Below, one piece after another: positions 6,939 through 16,020 of a stretch of DNA of 64,000 bases. How positions within the stretch are numbered: position 1 is the first letter of the stretch; each line of letters opens with the position of its first letter. Origin of the DNA: Chersky-806 sp038252255. Its GTDB lineage: Bacteria; Actinomycetota; Acidimicrobiia; IMCC26256; JAENVU01. The stretch spans positions 1 to 64,000 of the forward strand of contig JBBSAM010000015.1 in assembly GCA_038252255.1 (NCBI GenBank), read 5' to 3'. Under the pieces are notes generated by a model. That model did no database searches. It worked only from the letters and a program-made list of their open reading frames with translations, and was not told the origin of the DNA. A program made the translations under genes and the position numbers.

Positions 6939-8815
6939 GCCCCTACGGGTTCACTGAGCCTGAGTCGAGCGCTTACGTCACGCCAGCGATCTTGCATTTC
7001 GATCGAGCCAGCATCAGCCCAGAGGCACTCGAGTAGAAGCCCTGCATCTTCGGACCAGTTGGCTGGTGGGGCGGTGACGGTGAGAGCTCTTGCTACCTCG
7101 TTGGTCAGCTGAGACGTTTCGTTAATCTCATGGGCTATCTGACCAAGGCGCTCGAAAATCTGGGCGCGCATCTCCGGTCCGCAGCCGGCGGCCATCTCGA
7201 TGAGACTTCGGATCGCTCCGTAACGAACCCAAAGGTCTTCATCTCCACGCGCGCAGTGATCCAGTGCTTCAGCAGCGGAAGCCGTTCTCGCCGCGCCGAG
7301 CACATGGGCCGCACGCCATCTGATCGTCGGAGACACATCCTCAAGCAGCGTGGCAAGACTCGCCACGACATCAGAATCCAGGGTGAGACGTTTGAGAACG
7401 TTCGCTGCAGTCCACCCCAGCACACTGTCAGCATCGCGAATCAGGCTCACTTCGTCGGCCCGAGCGTCACGCCCCGATCTGATCCCAAATAGTTGCCGCC
7501 ATTGACGGAACCAGGGCTCCGATATATCAAGCCCTTCGACAATGTCAATAATGGTCTCGAGGTCTGACGCTGTGAGCAGCGCTTTAGCTATAGCACTCTT
7601 CTGGAGGCGGAGTGCATCGCTGACTTGTCGTGCTGTTGCCTGAAGCTGGTCGAAACGTCGCTCTGCAAGCATCGCGAGCACGGCTGTCTTCAACTCAGTA
7701 GTAATTCGATGGCTACGCTCCTCGTCCTCCGCGATCACGTAGGCGGCGGCGTAGAAATTCCAGTCGTACAGTCGTCGAGCAAAGAGGTCTGCGTTGTCGT
7801 TGAGGACTTCATCAAGGACCATCGGTAGAGCATCGAACGATGAAGCCTTGAACGTAAGGACATCGAACTCAGCGCGATTCCATCGGCTCGGGTCATCCGC
7901 GATATCGAGCGCCGCGAGGAAATCTGAGATCAAATGATGTACGAAACGCGCATCTGGTTCTTCGACCATCTCTAGAACGCCCGCTTCCATTAGACGGTCA
8001 ACGATGGAACTTCCGACCTGTTCGCCGAGCCAGTTCAGATTGACAAGGCGGTTCCCTCGCTCACGGTACGCAAGGTTGACCGCGCGGGCGAGCTTCGCGA
8101 GTTGATGGTCAGCGATCTTGAGCTGCGCAGAGAAGAACGAGCGATGAGTTGCCGCGGACATCGGGTCACGTCGAGCGCGTTCCAGGAAGTACGGATTTGA
8201 GAAGAGCGTCTCCGTCTCTTCACGGTAGGACGCTCCGAGCACATCCCTGACTTGCCAGAGTGGCACTGGGGTCAAGGTCGCGAGCTGCCAGGAAATCTCG
8301 TCGATACTGCGGCGCGCAAGACGGTCCGCAATCATGATTCCGAGTTGCGGATACCGAGTCGCGAGCGTGTTCGCAGCTGCGAGGATCGCATGCGCGTGCG
8401 ACGTTTGTAGTTCGTTAAGGCCGTCGACGAGCAGTAGTGATGGTTGCCCGTCGGCGAGTTCGGACATCGCTGTCGGTGGACTAGACGCATGCGCCATCGC
8501 GTTGAGCAGATCCGCGCTGCTCGGCTCGCCAGGAGGTTGAGCCGCGTGCTTAGCCCACTCGACCGCCCATAGCTCGACGACGCGGACCCCTTCGCTTCGT
8601 GCAGCCTCTGCAATTCGCTTCAGTGTCGTCGACTTCCCAGCGCCGCCTCGTGCCTGTAGCAGAACGCGCCCGCGTTCGAGAGCCGCCTGCACGACAGCTT
8701 CCCGAGAGGCAGTGGTACCGCTCGCTTCGAGGACGCCCTCGAAGTCCGAACAGAGCAGGACCTCGTAGGCAAACGGGGGGAGCTCTTCTCTTGCCGTCTC
8801 GGGCTCCGGGCTCAT
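6935..8815 (-). CDS. NACHT-type STAND NTPase with HEAT-like repeats
   Basis: A 626-residue signal-transducing ATPase of the NACHT clade. Walker A is GGAGKST at residues 57-63 and the Walker B region is SLLLVDGLNEL around 126-136, with the DGxxE signature typical of NACHT rather than AAA proteins. A winged-helix-like region follows (about 240-310). The C-terminal third has HEAT/PBS-lyase-like repeats (RWRAAHVLGAARTASAAEAL and RYGAIRSLIEMA), a usual ligand-sensing arrangement. Bacterial NACHT proteins are known anti-phage sensors. It lies 48 bp after a nucleoside phosphorylase gene and overlaps the deaminase gene, so it may sense infection and license those two enzymes. No effector domain is fused to it. 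Confidence 0.88.
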   Translation of the reverse strand: MSPEPETAREELPPFAYEVLLCSDFEGVLEASGTTASREAVVQAALERGRVLLQARGGAGKSTTLKRIAEAARSEGVRVVELWAVEWAKHAAQPPGEPSSADLLNAMAHASSPPTAMSELADGQPSLLLVDGLNELQTSHAHAILAAANTLATRYPQLGIMIADRLARRSIDEISWQLATLTPVPLWQVRDVLGASYREETETLFSNPYFLERARRDPMSAATHRSFFSAQLKIADHQLAKLARAVNLAYRERGNRLVNLNWLGEQVGSSIVDRLMEAGVLEMVEEPDARFVHHLISDFLAALDIADDPSRWNRAEFDVLTFKASSFDALPMVLDEVLNDNADLFARRLYDWNFYAAAYVIAEDEERSHRITTELKTAVLAMLAERRFDQLQATARQVSDALRLQKSAIAKALLTASDLETIIDIVEGLDISEPWFRQWRQLFGIRSGRDARADEVSLIRDADSVLGWTAANVLKRLTLDSDVVASLATLLEDVSPTIRWRAAHVLGAARTASAAEALDHCARGDEDLWVRYGAIRSLIEMAAGCGPEMRAQIFERLGQIAHEINETSQLTNEVARALTVTAPPANWSEDAGLLLECLWADAGSIEMQDRWRDVSARLRLSEPVGA

Positions 8816-8863
8816 GTGACCATGATGCCCGCGGGGTGGGACATCCGCAGCTCGTACGGTCCT

Positions 8864-9820
8864 CTACGTCCAGCCATAGGCCTCGGCTCCTGGGTCGCCT
8901 GGGGAGGCCTCGCGGGCCTCGGACAAGAGACGCTCCGCTAGGCGTCGAACAAATTGCCCGGCAGCAGGAGCGGCGTAGGCCTTCCAGCGGCGCCGCTCCT
9001 CACTGTTGGATAGTGCAGGATACGCCCCCTCCTCCACCAGGGTCGTAGGGGCGTAGACGTGGTCGCTGATTGCGCGAACGCACATCCAGCGGGGGTTGTA
9101 ATGAATGTCGGCACGCGCCTCATGGAGGGCACGTGCAACGCCCGCCGACTCCATGTCTACGGCCAGCGCATGGTCGAAGCGCTCCAAGTATCTCTTCTGG
9201 TGGGTGTACTCGGGGTCGCCAGCGATTCCTTCGACCGCGATGATCTCCCCTATGTGAACATTGGGGGGTCTGCCAGCGGGGTATGGCCCAAGTCCCTGAT
9301 GCCAGGGGTCAACGCCGTGCGGCGGACTGCGCAGGGAGTCTGCGTGGGCCTGCACCAAGGTGCTTGTCGGTTGGTCGATTGGGAAGTACCGGAGGCGGGC
9401 CTCGAGCGGCTCGTTCTTCGTGAACTCCGCGTAGTGCACGTACTCAGCAACCACAATGTCACCCGGTTCGGGACCCTCCCAGACGATCTCGTCGTTCGTC
9501 GATCGTGCGCGTGCGATTCCACCGGCGACCCCCGCCAGAATGACGACCTCGGGTTGCCACTGCTCGATCAGGCGGGTGGCTGACGACTGAGCGGGGATGT
9601 TTGACCGACTCGCACATCGGGCGACCACGACTGGCAGGCGCACTGGGTTGCCCTGCGGTGGGACCGGTGTGAAGACACCAGTGTTTCCGACCTCGTGGTC
9701 CGCGTTGAGAGCGGTTCGGACGGCGTCGACCTCCTCCTCGATCACGGTAAGGACCGCTACTCGTGCGTGTCCTCGGCGCCCGGTAGGCACGGATAGCCAC
9801 TCCTCCAGCCTGCTTCGCAC
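8864..9820 (-). CDS. Nucleoside phosphorylase/nucleosidase-superfamily protein, first gene of the defence operon
   Basis: A 318-residue PNP/UDP-phosphorylase superfamily enzyme, which cleaves N-glycosidic bonds of nucleosides or related compounds. Seen directly: AVLTVIEEEVDAV at the N-terminus, LAGVAGGIA (about 95-103), the ribose-binding VDMESAG signature (221-227) and a later catalytic-type Asp in ISDHVYAP (253). Relatives in the Detocs defence system, and fused to other bacterial immune sensors, act as ATP nucleosidases; PNP domains are also common effectors of fungal NLRs. Here it is a separate gene upstream of a NACHT ATPase. The GTG at 9820 gives the longest frame; a start a few codons downstream is possible. 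Confidence 0.87.
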   Translation of the reverse strand: MRSRLEEWLSVPTGRRGHARVAVLTVIEEEVDAVRTALNADHEVGNTGVFTPVPPQGNPVRLPVVVARCASRSNIPAQSSATRLIEQWQPEVVILAGVAGGIARARSTNDEIVWEGPEPGDIVVAEYVHYAEFTKNEPLEARLRYFPIDQPTSTLVQAHADSLRSPPHGVDPWHQGLGPYPAGRPPNVHIGEIIAVEGIAGDPEYTHQKRYLERFDHALAVDMESAGVARALHEARADIHYNPRWMCVRAISDHVYAPTTLVEEGAYPALSNSEERRRWKAYAAPAAGQFVRRLAERLLSEAREASPGDPGAEAYGWT

Positions 9821-10448
9821 ATTCGCTGGACTTCACCGGCTGTCGTCTCATCCGCTCGTGCGCTGCAGTGCGGTCATTGTGCAACCTATTGCGCGGCACT
9901 GCCGACGCGCGGGATCTGACTCGCGCTCATACGGGGCCAAAGGGGCCGCGACCAGCCTATTGCCAATGAGGTCCAATCCCATCCGCGGTTCGGCTGTCGA
10001 GCGGTCATCCGTTCCGACCAAGCCCGAGCCAAGCGAGGATCGAGAATCAACCATGTCGCCTCACCGCCTAGTGGTGCGCGGAATAGCCGCTCGAAACGGT
10101 GACCGAAGGGGATCTGGTCCTGTCCCGAATCTGCCTCGTCGACGACATTGCGGAATCGGAGAGAAACCCGAGCTACGCGTTGCGCGCCTACGACCTGTAC
10201 TCTTGATGAACCTCGCAGACGCAGCCCACCTTCTCGCGTCGGCGGCGACCGTGTCGTGACCGGTCGGCTCTCGGGAGGCGGCGGTGCCACCCCGCTGGAG
10301 CACGTTGTCCCGGAGACTCTCGGGACTGGCTCGCCGGGGAGGCGTAGTGGCCCACCAACGAGATCGCACCACCCCTCAGCTCTTCGCGACAGGCGCGCTC
10401 GGCCGCGAGGCCGTGGACAGAGAGTTCCATCCATGTAGTTTGGAGGGC
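9821..10448. other. Non-coding interval between divergent defence operons, with one possible tiny ORF
   Basis: The region separates the leftward PNP-NACHT-deaminase operon from the rightward methyltransferase and must carry promoters for both. Long open frames on both strands look like GC-rich shadows. The only protein-like piece is a 35-codon frame at 10099-10206 on the plus strand (GTG start; internal sequence ICLVDDIAESERNPSYALRA), which has good codon use but no ribosome-binding site and could be a remnant. I see no RNA gene here. Confidence 0.35.
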
Positions 10449-11624
10449 GTGAGATCCCCGGACAGTTTCACGGTGGCAGGGTTGTTCGCGGGTATCGGCG
10501 GCTTCGAGAAGGGGCTGGCCGCGGCGGGCGGGCGGGCTGAGCTGCTCTGTGAGTCCTGGGAGCCAGCCAAGGCCGTCTTGGCGCACCGATTCCCTGAGGT
10601 GCCTCTGGTGGGAGACGTCAGAGACCTGAAGACGCTGCCTCCAGTCGACGTCGTCGCTGCAGGCTTCCCGTGCACCGACCTCTCGCAAGCTGGAAGGACT
10701 CGTGGCATAACCGGAAGCGAATCGGGACTCGTTGGTGAGGTGTTTCGACTGCTTGAGCGCAGCGAAGCCGAGTTCCTCGTGCTTGAGAACGTCCGCAACA
10801 TGCTCGTGCTCGACTGCGGCGAAGCAATGCGGTATCTCGTTGGCGAGCTCGAAGCGCTTGGCTACCGGTGGGCGTATCGTCTCGTCGACTCCCGCTTCAC
10901 GGGTGTGCCGCAACGCCGGCAGAGAGTCATCTTTGTAGCGTCTCGCGAATGCGACCCGCGAGGGGTTCTGTTCGCCGATGACGTTGGCGAACCACCAGAA
11001 GAATCCTTGGCTCAGCAGTGCTCTGGCTTCTACTGGACCGAAGGTCTGCGCGGTCTCGGCTGGGCACGCGACGCCGTACCCACGATCAAAGGCGGATCCA
11101 CAGTGGGCATCCCGTCACCGCCGGCGATCTGGAACCCCAACGCGCGACTCGGTCGGCGCGTGATCGTGCCGATGATCGAAGCTGCCGAGAGATTGCAGGG
11201 CTTCCCGGCTGGTTGGACAAGTGCCGCCGACAGCGTCAGCAAGCGCAAGGGGGCCCGCTGGAAGCTTGCTGGGAACGCGGTCACCGTCGGTGTGGCACGG
11301 TGGATCGGTCGCCGGCTCCGAGATCCGGGCGATCCGATCCTTGAGGGCGGAGCTCTCCAGTCCGGTGAGCGGTGGCCGGTCGCGGCCTTCGGCGCTGCCG
11401 GGAAGGTGTGGAAGGTCGACGTCTCGATGTGGCCGAAGCGCTACCACTACCGGCACATCCACGAAGTCGTCGATCTCGATACCTCGCCACCGCTCTCGGC
11501 TCGGGCGACGACGGGCTTTCTCGAACGCGCGAATCGGTCGAGTCTTCGCTTCCCAAGTGGCTTCCTTGCAGACGTAGCCGAGCACGCCGAGCACATGGTC
11601 GCGAGGCAGCCCTCTGCCGCCTGA
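10449..11624 (+). CDS. C5-cytosine DNA methyltransferase (Dcm family)
   Basis: A 391-residue enzyme that would methylate carbon 5 of cytosine in a specific DNA site using S-adenosylmethionine. The ordered motifs are present: motif I GLFAGIGGFEKGL (about 11-23), motif IV GFPCTDLSQAG with catalytic Cys75, motif VI ENV at 113-115, motif VIII QRRQR at 155-159, and motif X AGNAVTVGVARWIG. An extra tail of about 90 residues follows motif X. The GTG at 10449 has GGAGG at 10442-10446. A Vsr endonuclease gene starts 58 bp downstream, then a probable restriction gene, so it likely protects host DNA in a type II system. The target recognition region gives no sequence prediction. Confidence 0.93.
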   Translation: MRSPDSFTVAGLFAGIGGFEKGLAAAGGRAELLCESWEPAKAVLAHRFPEVPLVGDVRDLKTLPPVDVVAAGFPCTDLSQAGRTRGITGSESGLVGEVFRLLERSEAEFLVLENVRNMLVLDCGEAMRYLVGELEALGYRWAYRLVDSRFTGVPQRRQRVIFVASRECDPRGVLFADDVGEPPEESLAQQCSGFYWTEGLRGLGWARDAVPTIKGGSTVGIPSPPAIWNPNARLGRRVIVPMIEAAERLQGFPAGWTSAADSVSKRKGARWKLAGNAVTVGVARWIGRRLRDPGDPILEGGALQSGERWPVAAFGAAGKVWKVDVSMWPKRYHYRHIHEVVDLDTSPPLSARATTGFLERANRSSLRFPSGFLADVAEHAEHMVARQPSAA

Positions 11625-11682
11625 GCGCCGACGAGTTCGGCCGTCGCGTCCGCCCGCATCCTCGGACGAGATCCGTCGTCGT

Positions 11683-12057
11683 ATGCAGAGGCAGCGGAGA
11701 ACCGACACTCAGCCTGAATTGGATCTCCGACGCGCTGCCTGGCGACTTGGCCTTCGGTACCGCGTCAACACGGCACCGATCGTCGGGACCCGCCGGCGCG
11801 CCGATCTCGTGTTCCGCCGTGTCAAGGTTGCGGTCTACGTGGATGGATGCTTCTGGCATAGCTGTCCACAGCACGCGACCGTCTCGAAGGCGAATCACGA
11901 CTGGTGGGTCAAGAAGCTCGCGGGCAACGTCGCGCGTGACCGAGATACCGACCAGCGACTGCGCGACCACGGGTGGAAGGTCGTTCGTATCTGGGAGCAC
12001 GAAGACATGGACGTGGCCGCTCGACGAATCAAGCGAACGGTCGACCGTGCACGATGA
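11683..12057 (+). CDS. vsr: Very short patch repair endonuclease (Vsr)
   Basis: A 124-residue strand-specific nicking enzyme that cuts next to T:G mismatches produced by deamination of 5-methylcytosine, limiting mutation at methylated sites. The family pattern is clear: RRTDTQPELDLRRAAWRLGLRYRV at the N-terminus, catalytic-type Asp in RRADLVF (about residue 41), the VDGCFWHSCP box (53-62) with the intercalating Trp and catalytic His, then KLAGNVARDRDTDQRLRDHGW and the final WE. Position directly after a C5-cytosine methyltransferase is the classic arrangement. Length is normal for the family. Confidence 0.93.
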   Translation: MQRQRRTDTQPELDLRRAAWRLGLRYRVNTAPIVGTRRRADLVFRRVKVAVYVDGCFWHSCPQHATVSKANHDWWVKKLAGNVARDRDTDQRLRDHGWKVVRIWEHEDMDVAARRIKRTVDRAR

Positions 12058-12118
12058 GACGGAACCGCCGGCGCGCTCCCGAAGGCGGAACGTCTAGGGT
12101 CACGCGGGCCGGCACCGC

Positions 12119-13144
12119 ATGGGAACGGATCACGAGCAGCGAATGAGCAGATCGACCTGGGCAGAGCTCGAACCCGACTCACGCATGGCGAAGGCGCTTG
12201 AGTTCGCCGGCGCTGAAGCTACGCGCGAGGAGATCCGAGTGGAGGTCGAGCGCATTCGATCTCTCGGAACCGAGGTCGAACGACGTCGTGAGCGCGCTGT
12301 TCTGCGCGACATGCGGAAGAGGTGGTCGGAACGCTTCGCGACGGCGTGCGCGACCATGATCGCGAACGAGATCAGATCGCATGCCTCGGTCCGGCAGCGC
12401 TATTCGGTTCTGCCAGATGAACACGGCCAAGGTCAGGAGACGTTTACGCCTCTCGGGTACAAGAAGGGCAAGCGAATCGACGTCGTCGTCACTGGCCCGC
12501 TCGTCGGCCTGCAGGTGGGTGTGTCGCTGAAAGGGTTGAACTTCGCCGACGACTCGTCCGGTAACCACGATAAGAATCTGACCGGCCGGCTCTATGAACT
12601 CCGCGACGAGGTCAGCACCGTGCACGACTACCTCCCCCGAGCGTTCATGGCGATCGTGTTCTTCCTTCCGGTCGCCGGCTGCTTCGACAAGACGAGCGCC
12701 CCCTCTTCCTTCGCGCACCTGTATTCGGAACTGCGAGCGCGCACGGGTCGCCTCGACCCATCCGTTGCAGCTCACGCGTGGCGTTGTGACTATGCAGCAG
12801 TTGGGCTCTACACAGCCGCAGACCCCATCGAGGGTGAGTACGGCCTGCGGCCGGGTGTTGCCCGTTACTTCCCAGTTGAGCGGCAGGGTGAACCAAACTG
12901 GCCCCCGGAGCGAGGATTGCCGCGCGTTGCAACGGCGATCACCCTTGAGGCGCTGGTCGATGATCTTCTCGGAGAAGCAACCCGGGGGACAGCGACCGCC
13001 GTCAGGTACGCGCCAGCTGAAGGGGACGACCTGACCGGAGCACCCGCGGCGCTCGAGGTGAGCGACTCTGCGCTCGCGGACGAGGACTACGACGTCGACG
13101 AGGACGACGAACTTGATGAGGAGACCGTCGACCCGGGTGACTGA
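12119..13144 (+). CDS. Probable restriction endonuclease partner of the methyltransferase
   Basis: A 341-residue protein with no named family that I recognise. The first 75 residues are a charged helical region. The core GKRIDVVVTGPLVGLQVGVSLKGLNF (about 117-142) resembles a PD-(D/E)XK fold: Asp121 at the end of one strand, then SLK (136-138) on the next, with Ser where Asp/Glu is usual. A very acidic tail (DEDYDVDEDDELDEE) ends the protein, which may be a DNA mimic or a solubility tail. Following a methyltransferase and vsr in the same direction, the obvious role is the cutting enzyme of a type II system. The start could instead be the ATG at 12143; neither has a strong ribosome site. Confidence 0.6.
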   Translation: MGTDHEQRMSRSTWAELEPDSRMAKALEFAGAEATREEIRVEVERIRSLGTEVERRRERAVLRDMRKRWSERFATACATMIANEIRSHASVRQRYSVLPDEHGQGQETFTPLGYKKGKRIDVVVTGPLVGLQVGVSLKGLNFADDSSGNHDKNLTGRLYELRDEVSTVHDYLPRAFMAIVFFLPVAGCFDKTSAPSSFAHLYSELRARTGRLDPSVAAHAWRCDYAAVGLYTAADPIEGEYGLRPGVARYFPVERQGEPNWPPERGLPRVATAITLEALVDDLLGEATRGTATAVRYAPAEGDDLTGAPAALEVSDSALADEDYDVDEDDELDEETVDPGD

Positions 13145-13190
13145 ACTCGTCTTGCTGGGTTGAGGTCTGGGCAACCCACGCTCGCGCGCC

Positions 13191-14540
13191 TCATGCCTCG
13201 ATTGCATGCACGGCGAGCTCCTCGAAGACGGCCCGATGCGCCTGCCATCCGTCGAGGATGGGGTCCGGATGCGAGCCAAGGTAGGCCGGGGTCGTTGGTG
13301 GTTGGAAACGAACAATGTCGAGATCGCTCGCCCGGCCCACAACGATACAAGCGTGGCGGTGCCTCGTAAGCATGACGCACGCACGACCAGGATCGAGATG
13401 GAAGTCGTCGACGTCGACGAGGCCGGCTAGTGGGTGCCACGCGACGACCACGTCAAACTCAAGACCCTGCAGCTTGTTGGCGGTATCGACGTGCACGCCT
13501 GCGAGGCCAGCGCGGTCAAGCTCTACTCGCAGCGCGGAGCGTTGGTCGCGATGGCTCACCGCGACGGCTACTCGGTCGGCTGCGAGTCCTCGCCTTTGAG
13601 GCACACGTTCGTCGCGGAGCCTCGCCCCCCGCTCCATGAGGCGCTGCACGATCGTCGTGATCGTCTCGACGATCTCACCGTCGGTCGAGAGCGTCTGCGA
13701 GGGGCGAAGCAGGACGTGAGCCCAGCCATGGTCAGCGGCGTGTTCGATCGCCGCATCCGCTACGGATGGGCGTCCGCGATGGCCCAGCCGAGCAACGTCG
13801 AGCGTCATCTCGCGCTCATCGGGGAGGGTCGCAGCGCCGAAGACAAGTTCGGGTCCATAGAACGCCGGCTGCACGACGGGGACAGCAGACGGTGGCAGGC
13901 GGCGGGTCAGTGGCAGGGTGACGACCTCCACATCTGGATGGTTGGTGAGAAGAACGCCGACAGCGGTGAGAAGGGGGTCCACCGGAAGTCCGCGCCAGCG
14001 AGTCAGGTCTTCGGGTGACCACGGCTTCAACTGCCCGGCGTCGCCGAGCAACAGGTGAACGTTGGCAAGACCGGCCACGCATTGGTACCGGATCGAGTCC
14101 GACTGGTATGCCTCGTCGAGCACGAGCCGATCCAACGTACCGAGATCGTCTCGTGAGTACGCGAACTTGTCGTTGGTGGCAATGATGACCTGGTGATTGC
14201 GGGCATCGGCGGCGGTCGTGGTCGCAATCCCCACCGTGCTCAACACGTCGTCGGGGGGTTGAGCGGCGGCCGAGGTCGCGTGGAGTAGGGCGACGTCGGC
14301 ATTGGGGAAGTCGGACGTGAAGCGTCGGACGAGATCCCACACCTGCTCGTTCGTCGGCGCAGTTATGCCCGTCTGCAGCCCTGCGTCGGCCGCTGCACCG
14401 CCGGCAGCTGTTACCACTCCGGTCTTACCGGCACCTGCTCCTGCCTGGCCGACCACCGCGCGTGTGTCGCCATCGAGGAACAGCTCGATGATGTGGTCCA
14501 ACACTCTGCTTGCTTCGACAAGTAGCTCGTCATTCGGCAT
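13191..14540 (-). CDS. SF1 helicase-like ATPase, last gene of a four-gene nuclease operon
   Basis: About 449 residues from the ATG at 14540. Superfamily 1 motifs appear in order: Walker A GQAGAGAGKT (31-40), Walker B in RLVLDEAYQ, motif III-like LLGDAGQLKPW, a motif V-like NKLQGLEFDVVVAWHPL, and motif VI-like VMLTRHRHACIVVGR with candidate arginine finger. It should translocate on nucleic acid using ATP. It starts one base after the stop of the 492-residue gene, so it is coupled to it. With a Cas4/RecB-like nuclease in the same operon, a DNA-degrading or processing complex is likely. The plus-strand restriction gene converges on its 3' end with 46 bp between them. Confidence 0.8.
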   Translation of the reverse strand: MPNDELLVEASRVLDHIIELFLDGDTRAVVGQAGAGAGKTGVVTAAGGAAADAGLQTGITAPTNEQVWDLVRRFTSDFPNADVALLHATSAAAQPPDDVLSTVGIATTTAADARNHQVIIATNDKFAYSRDDLGTLDRLVLDEAYQSDSIRYQCVAGLANVHLLLGDAGQLKPWSPEDLTRWRGLPVDPLLTAVGVLLTNHPDVEVVTLPLTRRLPPSAVPVVQPAFYGPELVFGAATLPDEREMTLDVARLGHRGRPSVADAAIEHAADHGWAHVLLRPSQTLSTDGEIVETITTIVQRLMERGARLRDERVPQRRGLAADRVAVAVSHRDQRSALRVELDRAGLAGVHVDTANKLQGLEFDVVVAWHPLAGLVDVDDFHLDPGRACVMLTRHRHACIVVGRASDLDIVRFQPPTTPAYLGSHPDPILDGWQAHRAVFEELAVHAIEA

Positions 14541-14541
14541 C

Positions 14542-16020
14542 TCAGGCGCTCGCCGCTTCCCAGGGAGACGAGCCTTGGTCAAGGGTGCCTGGGCCCAGCG
14601 GCTCGACTTCCGGTTGATGTGTCCACGGAAGCGAGCTCGGAAGCAGAAGCCGAGGCGCGAAACCCTCGTTATGGATGCTGAAGCAAACATCGTCGCCGAC
14701 GCGCGGGATAGCGTGATTCATCCCTGCGTTCACGACCAGTGTGACGATGGACCCACCACCAGCTGCAGCCGCGATGACGCGCACGGTGCATGCGACCTTC
14801 GTGTTGGTCGACCAGTGGAGCTTCTTCCCGGGGGGCATTGCGCACACCGCGCGTGTGCGCACGATCAACAGCGGGCGCTTCACGAGGTTGCGCCTGGGGC
14901 GTTCTCGATTGTTCGGATCGGCGTCGACGACGGTCCCTCTCAGCGCCTCGTACACGATCTCATAGGTCGCCATGACCAACGGGTCGTCCAGCGCCTCCTG
15001 CGCATCGAGTCGGATCCCAGAGGCCTCCAGACGCAAGCGCATCGACGCGGCGCGTCGTGCACTGTCCTGCGCGCGACGCCGACCACCGGATGCGACCCAA
15101 TCGGCCTGTTCTGTGAAAGCGCGGCGATCGTCGGTCCAGCGCTGGAAGACGTGTGTCGCCCGCGGGCGCGCCTGCAAACGGCCCACACCGCGCCAGAGGA
15201 GCTGCCAGGCGTCGTCAACATGCCGCGACAAGATCGGCACGAGTGGAGTCCTTGCCGATGTGACCGCCGCTTCGTCCGTTCGACCGCGACGGGTTCGGTT
15301 CGCTTCCGTCACGAGGTCGTACACGACGTTGTCGTCATCCGGCTGCAGCAGCGGACCGACCGCTACATCTTCAACCACCCCTGCGGCATCGAGGCCGTGG
15401 ACTCCGGGAGGTGGGTCGCACCACGCGTCGATCGAGGCGAGATTCTCATCCTCCAGGGCTGACTGGCCGGTTGCATAGTGACGGCGTAGCAGGCCCGTGA
15501 CAGAGAGAAGTAGAGATTGGCCGCGTACCGCTTCGTGATCGTGCAGGAACTGCAGGTACTGGCCGAAACGCACGAGCTCAGGCGGGGCGGGCAAGTCACC
15601 GTCGGTCGAGAGGTAGGCGAGTCGACGGCCAAGCCGGCCGATCGCAGCGACTGTTGCGGTGTTGGGGACGATGATCTGAAGGGCTGACGTGCATCGATCC
15701 TGCTCTTGCCTTGCCGATCGCACGGTCCCGCGATCGATCTCACAGTCTTCGAGACGCGCTACGGCCCGCTGGGCGATTGGAGCGAGGGCGTCGAAGAGGA
15801 TCGGAGGGTTCCGCGGCTCTGCCACGACGGCCATCTCGCAGTCGTCCGGTCCCTCACCAATGGCCATGGCGATGACACCGAACGGCTCGTGGGCAGGCTG
15901 GAAGATGACGACACCCAGGGCATGCTCATCGATGTGTCGGTGCACGAGGGCTGTGCGCCGCTGCGCCGTCCCTTCGCGCTGCGCGCGGGCAGCGAGGACG
16001 ACATCGAGGTGGCCGGTCAT
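14542..16020 (-). CDS. Unknown protein of the helicase-nuclease operon
   Basis: A 492-residue protein with no domain I can name. The N-terminal 170 residues look like a mixed alpha/beta fold; the central part is Arg-rich and helical (RRRAQDSARRAASMRLRLEASG); the C-terminal part has beta-strand-like stretches (KLHWSTNTKVACTVRVIAAAAGGGSIVTLVV and NHAIPRVGDDVCFSIHN). It overlaps the nuclease gene upstream by four bases (16017-16020) and is separated from the helicase gene by one base, so it is an integral component of the operon. A scaffolding or target-recognition subunit is a reasonable guess only. Confidence 0.7.
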   Translation of the reverse strand: MTGHLDVVLAARAQREGTAQRRTALVHRHIDEHALGVVIFQPAHEPFGVIAMAIGEGPDDCEMAVVAEPRNPPILFDALAPIAQRAVARLEDCEIDRGTVRSARQEQDRCTSALQIIVPNTATVAAIGRLGRRLAYLSTDGDLPAPPELVRFGQYLQFLHDHEAVRGQSLLLSVTGLLRRHYATGQSALEDENLASIDAWCDPPPGVHGLDAAGVVEDVAVGPLLQPDDDNVVYDLVTEANRTRRGRTDEAAVTSARTPLVPILSRHVDDAWQLLWRGVGRLQARPRATHVFQRWTDDRRAFTEQADWVASGGRRRAQDSARRAASMRLRLEASGIRLDAQEALDDPLVMATYEIVYEALRGTVVDADPNNRERPRRNLVKRPLLIVRTRAVCAMPPGKKLHWSTNTKVACTVRVIAAAAGGGSIVTLVVNAGMNHAIPRVGDDVCFSIHNEGFAPRLLLPSSLPWTHQPEVEPLGPGTLDQGSSPWEAASA

